NCBI GenBank assembly: GCA_900541415.1
Contig: UQJP01000023.1
Location: forward strand, 1 to 64,000
Direction of reading: 5' to 3'
DNA length: 64,000 bases
From: an uncultured Odoribacter sp.
Lineage (GTDB): Bacteria; Bacteroidota; Bacteroidia; Bacteroidales; Marinifilaceae
Shown here: piece after piece, positions 1 through 6,582 of the stretch
How positions within the stretch are numbered: position 1 is the first letter of the stretch
Layout: each line of letters opens with the position of its first letter
Program-made: the position numbers and the translations under genes
Notes under the pieces: model-generated
The model's database searches: none
Told to the model about the DNA's origin: nothing
The model's input: only the letters and a program-made list of their open reading frames with translations

Positions 1-529
1 TAAGTGTAGTTTGTGTTTATCAATCATCATTTTTTCTTCATTTTACTTGCATATTAACTTAGGATGCTATGTTCTGGCGAACATAAAAATCTGTTGTTGA
101 ACGGATTCAGTAAATTATCAATAAATGGGACGAAAGTCCTTCATCTGACTTTTATCTGTTTGTGGCAAAGCTATCTCAGAAAAGAGGATTAATTAGTATA
201 TATAGCGGAGTCAGAAGTTGCCACTTAAAACCATTTAAGAAGAAAATCTTAGAAATAGTTATAAACCACATTTTGATCTGACACCTACCAATAAAATTGA
301 GATTTATATTGACATAAGTATGAAAATAACTATTGATTCAATTCATGTTCAAATGATTCACATATCTGCTTTTTTAATAAGTTAAAGATTTACTTATTCA
401 TAGGTTTACTGTTTTGTTGTCGTATGTACGTCAATACGACAGCACGACAAATAATTCATTGATTTTCAAAAAGATATTTTTTGAGTTAAGGAATAATACC
501 ACCTAATCATAATAAATCAAAAATTGTTG
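1..529. other. AT-rich non-coding stretch of the element
   Basis: No open frame with coding character is visible on either strand. The only clear structure is a perfect 8-bp inverted repeat with arms at 418-425 and 434-441 (TGTCGTAT and ATACGACA) around an 8-nt spacer, followed by another ACGACA copy. It could be an operator, a recombination site or a hairpin; nothing decides between these. Confidence 0.4.
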
Positions 530-537
530 TATATTTG
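530..537 (+). promoter_or_regulatory. Bacteroidetes -7 promoter box (TATATTTG)
   Basis: TATATTTG matches the TAnnTTTG consensus of the Bacteroidetes primary sigma factor. No good TTTG box is seen 19-21 bp upstream. Transcription from it would start about where the stem of the structured leader begins (541), which supports both calls. Confidence 0.55.
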
Positions 538-540
538 TGG

Positions 541-716
541 TGCTCGATACTTAAAAGGGAAGTAGTGTACCTGCTTCATTGTGTGGCAGGCATTTTTATG
601 CCTGCTGCTTTTGCCGATATTCGGCTCTGTACCCCCGTGGGGAGCATTAATGTGCCCCCGGCTTCCCTGAAGTGTCGAGCAACGGGAAAGGCAGAGCCGT
701 TTTTTCTTTTCTGCCT
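541..716 (+). ncRNA. Structured RNA leader with alternative A/B/C pairing
   Basis: A closing stem pairs 541-550 with 672-681 (ten pairs, one G-U), continued by 556-562 with 662-668 (seven pairs). Inside are a hairpin 586-593/598-605 with a TTTT loop and a small hairpin 613-617/621-625. Segment A (622-629, CGGCTCTG) is exactly complementary to segment B (692-699, CAGAGCCG), which lies just outside the closing stem and is followed by TTTTTTCTTTT (700-710). B overlaps 689-695, which can instead pair with segment C (710-716). The A/B and B/C pairings exclude each other, as in an attenuator or switch. The first downstream ATG is at 736. It is not a canonical retron RNA, as no reverse transcriptase is present. 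Family unknown to me. Confidence 0.6.
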
Positions 717-735
717 ACTTTTAAACATTGCTATT

Positions 736-1227
736 ATGAGTGAAAAAGAAAACAATGTACCCGTTGCTGACACTACAAGTTCACAACAGGCAGTTCATCA
801 GGTTCAGAGTGAAGAAATCAAGGTATTAAATGAAGAGTATTTCAAAGAACAATCTGAACGAATTCAGGAAGAATTCAGCAAACGGAATGTAGAAGACTAC
901 CGTCAGTATCTTCTGAACCAATCCAAATGTATGAAAACACTCCTGACACGTCTGGAACTTCCCTGGGACAGGTATATTCCTATCCTGCATTATGGATTCG
1001 TATTGTATCTGCAACGGGTAGAAGGGTCTGATTGTCGGTGTAAAACGGCCAAACTAACTACTGATTTGATGTCCTGCGTGGCCTACTTGTCACAATCTGG
1101 TCGATTGATTAACAACATGGCAGGATTCTATAACCAACAAATTACTGACCTTGAAAAGCTAATGGAAGAAGCAAAAAAGAATGAGGTTGTAACAGAACCA
1201 ACAGAAAACGATTCTCAAATCCTTTAA
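736..1227 (+). CDS. Hypothetical protein of the element cargo (163 aa)
   Basis: I do not recognise this protein. The ATG at 736 is preferred over an in-frame TTG at 535, because the upstream stretch is the structured RNA leader and translates to an unconvincing sequence. The N-terminal third (about residues 1-60) is polar, rich in Glu and Gln, and probably helical or disordered. The middle (about 65-135) is more compact, with several Leu, Tyr and Cys residues including an SDCRC motif. The C-terminus is again charged and helical. No signal peptide or membrane segment is seen. It is followed 10 nt later by a second unknown gene, so the two are probably one transcript starting near 541. Confidence 0.65.
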   Translation: MSEKENNVPVADTTSSQQAVHQVQSEEIKVLNEEYFKEQSERIQEEFSKRNVEDYRQYLLNQSKCMKTLLTRLELPWDRYIPILHYGFVLYLQRVEGSDCRCKTAKLTTDLMSCVAYLSQSGRLINNMAGFYNQQITDLEKLMEEAKKNEVVTEPTENDSQIL

Positions 1228-1237
1228 TCTTCCTGTT

Positions 1238-1840
1238 ATGGTAGCAAAGAATAAAGGTTCAGGACAAACTACAATCAGGGAAGAAACAGAATACTGTTTA
1301 TCTTATAGAGAAGGTTTTATTTATGGTATTTCCTATAGGCAACTGCAAGAACTCCATGATACGATCAGGAGTTTTATCGAACGGGAAGATAATCCGTCTG
1401 ATTGTAAAGCGGATACTTATGGTATCTTTCCTGTAGAGATGAGTAAGACGGTTAGTCGTTATTCCCATGATGAAAACTTCTTTATAGATTACGGTGTGGA
1501 AACTTTTGACAGTAATCTGCAATGTATGGGGACACAGCAACTAAAGCGGGTAGCACTTACGATTCTTGCATTCCTCGGAAAGTTTGAGGAAAAGGAAGAG
1601 GTTTGTGATATTGAAGATGTTACATCGAATGGTTTATTCTGCATTTGCAAAAGTTCTAAACAACCTGTAATGAAAGCAGTACCCTTAATTACAAAGTATA
1701 TTACTCAATGTGATGATGAACAAGCCAAAATCACTTATTTTGTTGGTGTTAATGAATTGGAATTGCCGGAATTGTCATTCCATGAGTTAAAGGTGTTGTA
1801 TGATAAGCTGGGTAAGTTCCTAAGAGCAGCCAGGGAATAA
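1238..1840 (+). CDS. Hypothetical protein of the element cargo (200 aa)
   Basis: I do not recognise this protein. It starts at an ATG 10 nt after the previous gene and probably shares its transcript. It is soluble-looking, with no signal peptide or transmembrane segment. It contains several Cys residues (for example FCICKS near residue 132) and a repetitive Glu/Leu-rich C-terminus that looks helical. The ORF is intact and ends 200 nt before a terminator-like hairpin at 2040-2079. Its function is open; an accessory role for the mobile element is only an inference from position. Confidence 0.65.
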   Translation: MVAKNKGSGQTTIREETEYCLSYREGFIYGISYRQLQELHDTIRSFIEREDNPSDCKADTYGIFPVEMSKTVSRYSHDENFFIDYGVETFDSNLQCMGTQQLKRVALTILAFLGKFEEKEEVCDIEDVTSNGLFCICKSSKQPVMKAVPLITKYITQCDDEQAKITYFVGVNELELPELSFHELKVLYDKLGKFLRAARE

Positions 1841-1904
1841 GGGGTTTGCTACGAAGCGGATACTTTGCTCTGTGGGTGGAAAGGAAATTGTTGGAAAAGC
1901 CGGA

Positions 1905-2000
1905 AATAACTCGTTAGAGTTATTCTGACTTTTTCAATGATTTTGAGCGAGGTCGGGGAGTTTCGGAGCCCTTCAATCAGGCTCAGGAAATCTCCCCGAA
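1905..2000 (+). other. Inverted repeats in the trailer of the cargo operon
   Basis: Two hairpins follow the second cargo gene. One is AATAACTC-GTTA-GAGTTATT near 1905-1925. The second, near 1953-2000, pairs CGGGGAG with CTCCCCG and GAGCC with GGCTC in a nested way. Neither ends in a strong T-run, so they look like transcript structure rather than terminators. Confidence 0.4.
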
Positions 2001-2039
2001 CAGGCTTGTGAAAGACTTTGTTCATTTTACAAATAATTA

Positions 2040-2079
2040 AAAACCGAAGTTATTCTTTATCGGATAACCTCGGTTTTTT
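2040..2079 (+). terminator. Rho-independent terminator of the cargo operon
   Basis: The stem pairs 2040-2053 with 2064-2077 with one mismatch around a 10-nt loop and ends in TTTTTT. It separates the plus-strand cargo operon from the minus-strand RhuM-like gene. Confidence 0.65.
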
Positions 2080-2084
2080 AATTC

Positions 2085-2489
2085 CTACCAGATTAAGGTT
2101 TGCCCGAATTGTATTAGGATGGGCGGATTTGGATGGTAAGCTATGGGAGATTTTACCCGTTCATGTATCCATTCCCGGAATGACAGACAAACTCCTCCTT
2201 TCATGTAGAAACCTAAAGTAATGATGACTTCTAAGTTATAGAGTTCCGTTTGGCATTCTCTACCCTGCTCATTGGTGAATCGATGGATTTTAGTTACCTG
2301 TTCTTGCAGTAAGAGTTCTTTCTGAAAGATGGTTTTCAATCCAGCCGTTACGGTTTGGATATATACGTCGAAAAGGTCGGCTATCTGGTGTTTGGTAAGC
2401 CACACTGTTCCGTCCTCGGATAATTGTATATGTACTGAAAGTTTATTGGTATTTTCTTTAAACTGTATTTCTATTTTACCTGTTTCCAT
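2085..2489 (-). CDS. RhuM-like N-terminal domain protein
   Basis: This 134-residue protein resembles the N-terminal DNA-binding-like domain of the RhuM/Fic-associated family: a VWLT-K-QIADLF helix-turn-helix-like stretch at about 30-45, an FQKELL segment at about 55-60, a YNLEVIITLGF block near 84-94, and a FREW motif near 103-106. Full RhuM proteins are more than twice this length, so this is a short form or a truncated relic; the last 25 residues do not look like the family. It starts 10 nt downstream of the integrase stop on the same strand. Similar small genes often accompany Bacteroidetes integrases. Its role is unknown. Confidence 0.55.
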   Translation of the reverse strand: METGKIEIQFKENTNKLSVHIQLSEDGTVWLTKHQIADLFDVYIQTVTAGLKTIFQKELLLQEQVTKIHRFTNEQGRECQTELYNLEVIITLGFYMKGGVCLSFREWIHERVKSPIAYHPNPPILIQFGQTLIW

Positions 2490-2499
2490 GATATTGTGC

Positions 2500-3744
2500 T
2501 TATAAGTTTGCTAATACGGTTTGTTGTTTACGACTGTTGATTTTACGTTCTAATACGTTCATGTCGTGGCTGACTTTCCGGTCAACAACACGGGCGTATA
2601 TCTGGGTTGTTTGAATGTTACTATGTCCTAACATTTTAGATACGCTTTCTATGGGTACACCTTGTGTTAAACATATTTCTGTAGCGAACGTATGGCGTGC
2701 GAGGTGAAAGGTTATCCTTTTGTTTATCTCACATGCTTGCGCTATTTCGCTTAGATAATCATTCATCTTTTGATTGCTGATTACAGGAAGTAGCTTCCCA
2801 TTTTTTGTACGTCCTTCATATTTTGTCAATATTTGACGGGGAATTTCAAGCAAGGGAATGTTTGAATCAACTCCTGTTTTCTCTCGTTTGGTCATTATCC
2901 AGAGTTTACCATCAAATCCGGTTCGGATATTGTCTGGTGTAAGATTACATAAATCAATATAGGATAATCCCGTATAACAACTAAAAATAAACATATCCCG
3001 TACTTGTTCCAGACGTTTTGAAGCAAACTTTTTATTGTGTATGTGGTCGATTTCTGCCTGTTCAAGATATCCACGATCAACCTTTTCGAAGTTGAATCTA
3101 TAATTAGCAAAAGGATCAATAAAGTCAAGTCCTGTGTTTTTAGCGTAGTTTAGGACAGTCCGAAAACGCTGGACAAATTTCATGGCGGTATTATTTGCTA
3201 TTTGGGAGGTATTCCGCAAATAGAGGTAAAAATTTTCGATGAAAATAGTATTGATCTCCCGGACTTGCTTGTCTGTTACATGATATTTCTCTTGCATAAA
3301 CTCAATCAGTCGTTGTTTGGTGAGTTCGTATCGAGTATAAGTCCTTTGTGTAACAGTAATTCCTACTTTTTGTTTATACTGTTCGTTAAATTGGGTGAAG
3401 TAAGCAATTAATGTTTTTTCTTTTTCTTCTAATCCTAAGAAGGCGTTACGGATTTGTTCGGGGAGGGCATAGCCTTTGGTGTTCATTAGACGATTATAAT
3501 GTACGGTGAGTTCCGCACGCATATTATCTAATAAGCGGTTTAATTCGGAATTTTTGGTATTATAACCTTTACCTGTTTTTGCTTGTCCTTTGGATATGTC
3601 CCAATCATTGGGGTGAATGTCTATTTTGCTACTGAATTGAGTGTTTGAGCCATCTACGGTCACCCGTAGCATGATCGTTACGTTCCCGTTTTTTTTCGGT
3701 TCATTCTTTTTGAGATAGAATAGAATCTTAAATGTACTTTTCAT
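2500..3744 (-). CDS. Tyrosine recombinase / site-specific integrase (CTnDOT-like)
   Basis: This is a 414-residue phage-type integrase from the ATG at 3744; 27 further in-frame codons upstream are unlikely to be used. The N-terminal arm-binding region (about 1-95) is followed by a SAM-like core-binding domain (about 110-205) and a catalytic domain (about 225-395). Catalytic residues visible are the beta-hairpin Lys (near 286), HLAR (His347, Arg350), His374 in LGHS and the nucleophile Tyr383. The first catalytic Arg position reads TGLS (Ser261). This Ser-for-Arg change is known for IntDOT-type integrases, so the protein is probably active. It catalyses integration and excision, presumably at the adjacent tRNA-Arg. 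Confidence 0.9.
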   Translation of the reverse strand: MKSTFKILFYLKKNEPKKNGNVTIMLRVTVDGSNTQFSSKIDIHPNDWDISKGQAKTGKGYNTKNSELNRLLDNMRAELTVHYNRLMNTKGYALPEQIRNAFLGLEEKEKTLIAYFTQFNEQYKQKVGITVTQRTYTRYELTKQRLIEFMQEKYHVTDKQVREINTIFIENFYLYLRNTSQIANNTAMKFVQRFRTVLNYAKNTGLDFIDPFANYRFNFEKVDRGYLEQAEIDHIHNKKFASKRLEQVRDMFIFSCYTGLSYIDLCNLTPDNIRTGFDGKLWIMTKREKTGVDSNIPLLEIPRQILTKYEGRTKNGKLLPVISNQKMNDYLSEIAQACEINKRITFHLARHTFATEICLTQGVPIESVSKMLGHSNIQTTQIYARVVDRKVSHDMNVLERKINSRKQQTVLANL

Positions 3745-3834
3745 ACTGTCTTTTTTTGTTCGTAAAACTATTTTGGTTTCTCGAAACAAGAGCAGACATC
3801 TGAAAGTCAAACAACGCCAAATCAATGACTTGAT

Positions 3835-3900
3835 GTTAAAATGTTACGATTCTGTTTTCGTAATTTACCGTAACGAATAAGTAACGATTTTGTGTCCTAA
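3835..3900. repeat. Cluster of short GTAACGA/TTACG repeats by the integrase
   Basis: Between the integrase and the tRNA, short related words recur within about 60 bp: GTTACGAT, TTCGTAA, CGTAACGA and GTAACGAT. In integrase-tRNA intergenic regions such short direct and inverted repeats often are arm-type integrase binding sites. This is suggested by position only. Confidence 0.35.
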
Positions 3901-3936
3901 AGTGGCTTTTTTGTGTCTTCGGCTTGACTTGCCGGA

Positions 3937-3976
3937 AAAGAAAAAAGCTTTCTAAAACATTAGTTTAGAAAGCTTT
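3937..3976 (-). terminator. Rho-independent terminator after tRNA-Arg
   Basis: The stem of 13 pairs is formed by 3944-3956 and 3964-3976, and on the minus strand runs into a T-rich tract. A very similar terminator, including AAGCTTT and the T-rich tail, follows tRNA-Ala at 42332-42366, which suggests a host-type tRNA terminator. Confidence 0.7.
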
Positions 3977-4011
3977 GACTCAAATTGGCGAGGTTTTGTC
4001 TTACCTCTTTG

Positions 4012-4083
4012 TGATCCCGTGGGGACTCGAACCCCAATCAAAGGAACCGGAATCCTTCATTCTATCCATTGAACTACGGAACC
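4012..4083 (-). tRNA. tRNA-Arg (anticodon CCG)
   Basis: Read on the minus strand, the cloverleaf is complete. The acceptor arms GGTTCCG and CGGGATC pair (with wobble), discriminator A follows, the anticodon arm AAGGA/TCCTT encloses loop TTCCGGT with anticodon CCG, and the T arm has the usual GTTCGAGTC. CCA is not encoded. It is the probable attachment site of the element to its left. Confidence 0.9.
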
Positions 4084-4111
4084 GTTTTGCGCTACAAAAG
4101 TAGCAAATTTT

Positions 4112-4147
4112 AAAGAAAAAGGAGGATTTTGTCCTCCTTTTTTCTTT
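4112..4147 (-). terminator. Terminator of the exbB-exbD operon
   Basis: A 15-bp stem (4112-4126 with 4132-4146) with a 5-nt loop overlaps the stop codon of the last exbD gene. It is GGAGGA/TCCTCC at the top and A/T-rich at the base, which gives a T-tract on either strand. Confidence 0.75.
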
Positions 4148-4613
4148 ATTTGATTTTCTTTCTACTACCGTAGTTGATTTTCAGGGAGTTTGCTTTTCGC
4201 AATTCTTGTTTGATGTCAGTAACAATACCCATCGTCACTTCTTCCTGTACTTTCAAATTGTTGATAATGCTGTTTCGGTCTTCCTCTTTGCGGGAGTCCT
4301 GCTCTGAGGCAACGAAAGCAGCTATATCTTGCAATGTAGCGAAACTGTCATTGAGCTGAATTCTTGGTTCTGTACCGTAAGCGCCCTGGTATTGAGGTGT
4401 CGGTTTACCTACGTAAATACTGCTGACTAATGATTTTTTTTCCAATTTCACTGCCTGAGTTGCTTCCGGCATGTTATTTTGGATCATCAAAGTCACTTCG
4501 CGCATCGTGGTACTCACCATAAAGAAGAACAGCAACATGAACACAATGTCAGGCAAAGAAGCCGTCGAAATAGCGGGTACTTCTCTTTTACCGTCTTTCT
4601 TAAATTTTCCCAT
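4146..4613 (-). CDS. exbD: Biopolymer transport protein ExbD/TolR (second copy)
   Basis: This 155-residue ExbD/TolR protein has a short basic cytoplasmic N-terminus, one membrane helix at about 20-40 (DIVFMLLFFFMVSTT) containing the Asp needed for proton use by the family, and a periplasmic domain. It works with ExbB and TonB to energise outer-membrane TonB-dependent transporters. Its ATG overlaps the stop of the preceding exbD by one base (TAATG), so the two are translationally coupled. Two different ExbD paralogues in one operon are common in Bacteroidetes and probably form a heteromeric motor. Confidence 0.9.
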   Translation of the reverse strand: MGKFKKDGKREVPAISTASLPDIVFMLLFFFMVSTTMREVTLMIQNNMPEATQAVKLEKKSLVSSIYVGKPTPQYQGAYGTEPRIQLNDSFATLQDIAAFVASEQDSRKEEDRNSIINNLKVQEEVTMGIVTDIKQELRKANSLKINYGSRKKIK

Positions 4614-5179
4614 TATTTTTTCACGTTTTTAGGTTCAGCCTCTGAAATCTGGGTAGGGAGTAACAAACGAATCGCTTCCTGTTGGTCTTCATCGAGTTCG
4701 TCGTAATTCTTACCCCATTTTTCATTGGATTTCATATTTCTCATTTCATTGAAAGCCGCCGTCAATTGGTCTTGTACTGCTACATACATCCGGTAGGATG
4801 TTCCCTTGTCGCTTTGGAGCGAAATAATACCTTTAGATACTTCGGCTTTACCGAAGAAAGGTATTTCTTTCAAATCCTTTTGAGGCAGGTCATCACTGTT
4901 GCTCGGATTCAGAATGAATTCTTTGGTTCTGTCTTTGAGAGTGGAAACGTCGGTAATTTCGTCGTTCACAGACAAAAGATCGTCTCTGTTTACCAATATT
5001 CTCAAGACATTTCTGCTTGCGACTTTCGGTGCTTCCACATTGTCCGGCTGATAAGGCGGGAGTTTTCTGTAGATACCGGAATCCACATTCATCGTTGTGG
5101 TAGCCAGAAAGAACACGAGCAACAAGAACGCGATGTCGGCAGTTGAGGTGGCATTAATTTCTGGTGTTTTTTTTGCCAT
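4613..5179 (-). CDS. exbD: Biopolymer transport protein ExbD/TolR (first copy)
   Basis: This is a 188-residue ExbD paralogue. The N-terminus (KKTPEINATSTADIAFLLLVFF) has the conserved membrane helix at about 13-33 with its Asp; the rest is periplasmic and longer than in the second copy. It lies 33 nt downstream of a small membrane protein gene and overlaps the second exbD by one base. It is a component of the inner-membrane ExbB-ExbD proton channel that drives TonB. Confidence 0.9.
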   Translation of the reverse strand: MAKKTPEINATSTADIAFLLLVFFLATTTMNVDSGIYRKLPPYQPDNVEAPKVASRNVLRILVNRDDLLSVNDEITDVSTLKDRTKEFILNPSNSDDLPQKDLKEIPFFGKAEVSKGIISLQSDKGTSYRMYVAVQDQLTAAFNEMRNMKSNEKWGKNYDELDEDQQEAIRLLLPTQISEAEPKNVKK

Positions 5180-5212
5180 ATTCTTGTTTTTTACCTATTC
5201 TCAAAGAAATAG

Positions 5213-5656
5213 TTATTTTATTTTTCTATAGATTTCTGAACCTGCGATTGCTAAGAATGCGCCACCGAACAGAATATACATTGTAATTAATATGGTATCT
5301 GAAAACTTCAACATAGAAGGAACGTTATCCGGTCCGGTGTATCCCGTAATTTTCATCGGAGTTCCGTCTGACAAAGCATAAGCAATCAGAATTATTACAA
5401 CAACTACGGCCAACCCGATAAAACTTTTCATCGCCTGTTTCGGGCGGGTGAATAAGCGGGCAATTGGGAATATCAAAGCCACAACGATTGCAATGCCGAA
5501 CAGAACATATGCCCAGTTCAGGAATGTTGCCGTATATACCGGGGTATCATATTGTTGGTTTGGTACACTTCCTCCGAACATGAACAAACCTAACAACACC
5601 GCAGTAATAACGAACATTGCAATGGTGACAATGTTTAATATTTTTTTGCTATCCAT
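5213..5656 (-). CDS. Small inner-membrane protein of the exbB-exbD operon
   Basis: This 147-residue protein has four predicted membrane helices (about 7-27, 45-67, 75-95 and 118-138) and no recognised enzyme motif. It begins 3 nt after the exbB stop and sits between exbB and the two exbD genes, which implies a role in or near the ExbB/ExbD motor. I do not know a biochemical function for it. Confidence 0.8.
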   Translation of the reverse strand: MDSKKILNIVTIAMFVITAVLLGLFMFGGSVPNQQYDTPVYTATFLNWAYVLFGIAIVVALIFPIARLFTRPKQAMKSFIGLAVVVVIILIAYALSDGTPMKITGYTGPDNVPSMLKFSDTILITMYILFGGAFLAIAGSEIYRKIK

Positions 5657-5659
5657 GGT

Positions 5660-6448
5660 TTATTTGTTTTTTTGTTCGTATTTCACCAAAATATCCAATA
5701 AGCTTACAGAAGCATCTTCCATGTTGTTTACAATGCCTTCTACTTTTGCGATACAATAGTTATAGAATACCTGCAGAATCATAGCTACGATCAAACCACC
5801 TACAGTTGTAATCAAAGCCACTTTAATACCTCCTGCAACCAATGCCGGGCTCATATCTCCTGCTGCCTGGATGTTATCGAAAGCCTCGATCATACCGATT
5901 ACAGTTCCAAGGAATCCCAACATAGGAGCCAGAGCGATGAACAATCCGATCCAGGTCAATCCTTTTTCCAAAAGTCCCATCTGTACAGATCCGTAAGATA
6001 CAACTGATTTTTCAACCATGTCGATACCTTGATCGTAACGGGAAAGTCCCTGGTAGAAAATACTTGCAACCGGACCTCTGGTGTTACGGCAAAAATCTTT
6101 TGCTGCTTCCAGTCCGCCGTTGGTCAATGCATCTTCAAAGCCTGTGATGAATTTTTTTGTATTTGTGTCAGAAAGGTTCAGGTAGATCACTCTTTCGATA
6201 GCGATTGCCAAACCGAAAATCAAACACAATACAACAGCTGCCATAAATCCGGCTCCACCTTCGATGAATTTTTGTTTGATAGCTGCATGTAAAGTTGTGC
6301 TCTCAATTTCTTCATCATCGCTGAAAGAAGTTGCTGTCTGTGTTGTCTCGGCAGCAGCTGCAGTTGTTTCTTCTTCCTGAGCCATTAGTTTTGATGCTCC
6401 AATAGTAAGCATACCTAAAACTGCTATTAGTGCAAATAATTTTCTCAT
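5660..6448 (-). CDS. exbB: MotA/TolQ/ExbB proton channel protein
   Basis: This 262-residue protein starts at the ATG at 6448; a TTG two codons upstream is less likely. It has a signal-peptide-like first helix ending near LMAQ, an acidic linker rich in Glu, Thr and Ala (about 25-55), then the ExbB core: helix at about 63-85, a cytoplasmic segment, and two C-terminal helices (about 162-185 and 205-230) with the conserved GLLGTVIGMI-like turn (here GFLGTVIGMI). With ExbD it forms the proton channel that powers TonB. It is the first gene of a four-gene operon ending at 4146. Confidence 0.92.
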   Translation of the reverse strand: MRKLFALIAVLGMLTIGASKLMAQEEETTAAAAETTQTATSFSDDEEIESTTLHAAIKQKFIEGGAGFMAAVVLCLIFGLAIAIERVIYLNLSDTNTKKFITGFEDALTNGGLEAAKDFCRNTRGPVASIFYQGLSRYDQGIDMVEKSVVSYGSVQMGLLEKGLTWIGLFIALAPMLGFLGTVIGMIEAFDNIQAAGDMSPALVAGGIKVALITTVGGLIVAMILQVFYNYCIAKVEGIVNNMEDASVSLLDILVKYEQKNK

Positions 6449-6582
6449 GATCAATTTAACTGATTTTTAGTTTATTAATAATTAAAATTTAACTCTCGTT
6501 TTCTACGCTCTCCTTATGCAAACCTTTGTGTGGCATTTTATTCTGTACCCACCAAAAGACGCGGCAAGGTACAAAAAAAATG

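Larger units (their letters stand above)
1..4011. mobile_element. Integrative element (partial) abutting tRNA-Arg
   Basis: A tyrosine recombinase gene lies next to the 3' end of tRNA-Arg, with its coding strand the same as the tRNA. This is the usual arrangement for elements that integrate into a tRNA 3' end. The segment also holds a RhuM-like gene and a two-gene cargo of unknown function, and is more AT-rich than the core genes to its right. The left end lies outside the window. The right boundary is inferred to be at or inside the tRNA 3' end near 4012-4030; it was not shown by a repeated att copy. Confidence 0.6.

Noticed and set aside
541..716. A retron msr-msd RNA
   Set aside because: The 5'/3' closing pairing recalls retron a1/a2, but no reverse transcriptase follows and the two downstream proteins have no RT motifs.
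535..735. An N-terminal extension of the 163-aa cargo protein from a TTG at 535
   Set aside because: The stretch coincides with a highly paired RNA leader and translates to a sequence without family character. The ATG at 736 is a normal start.
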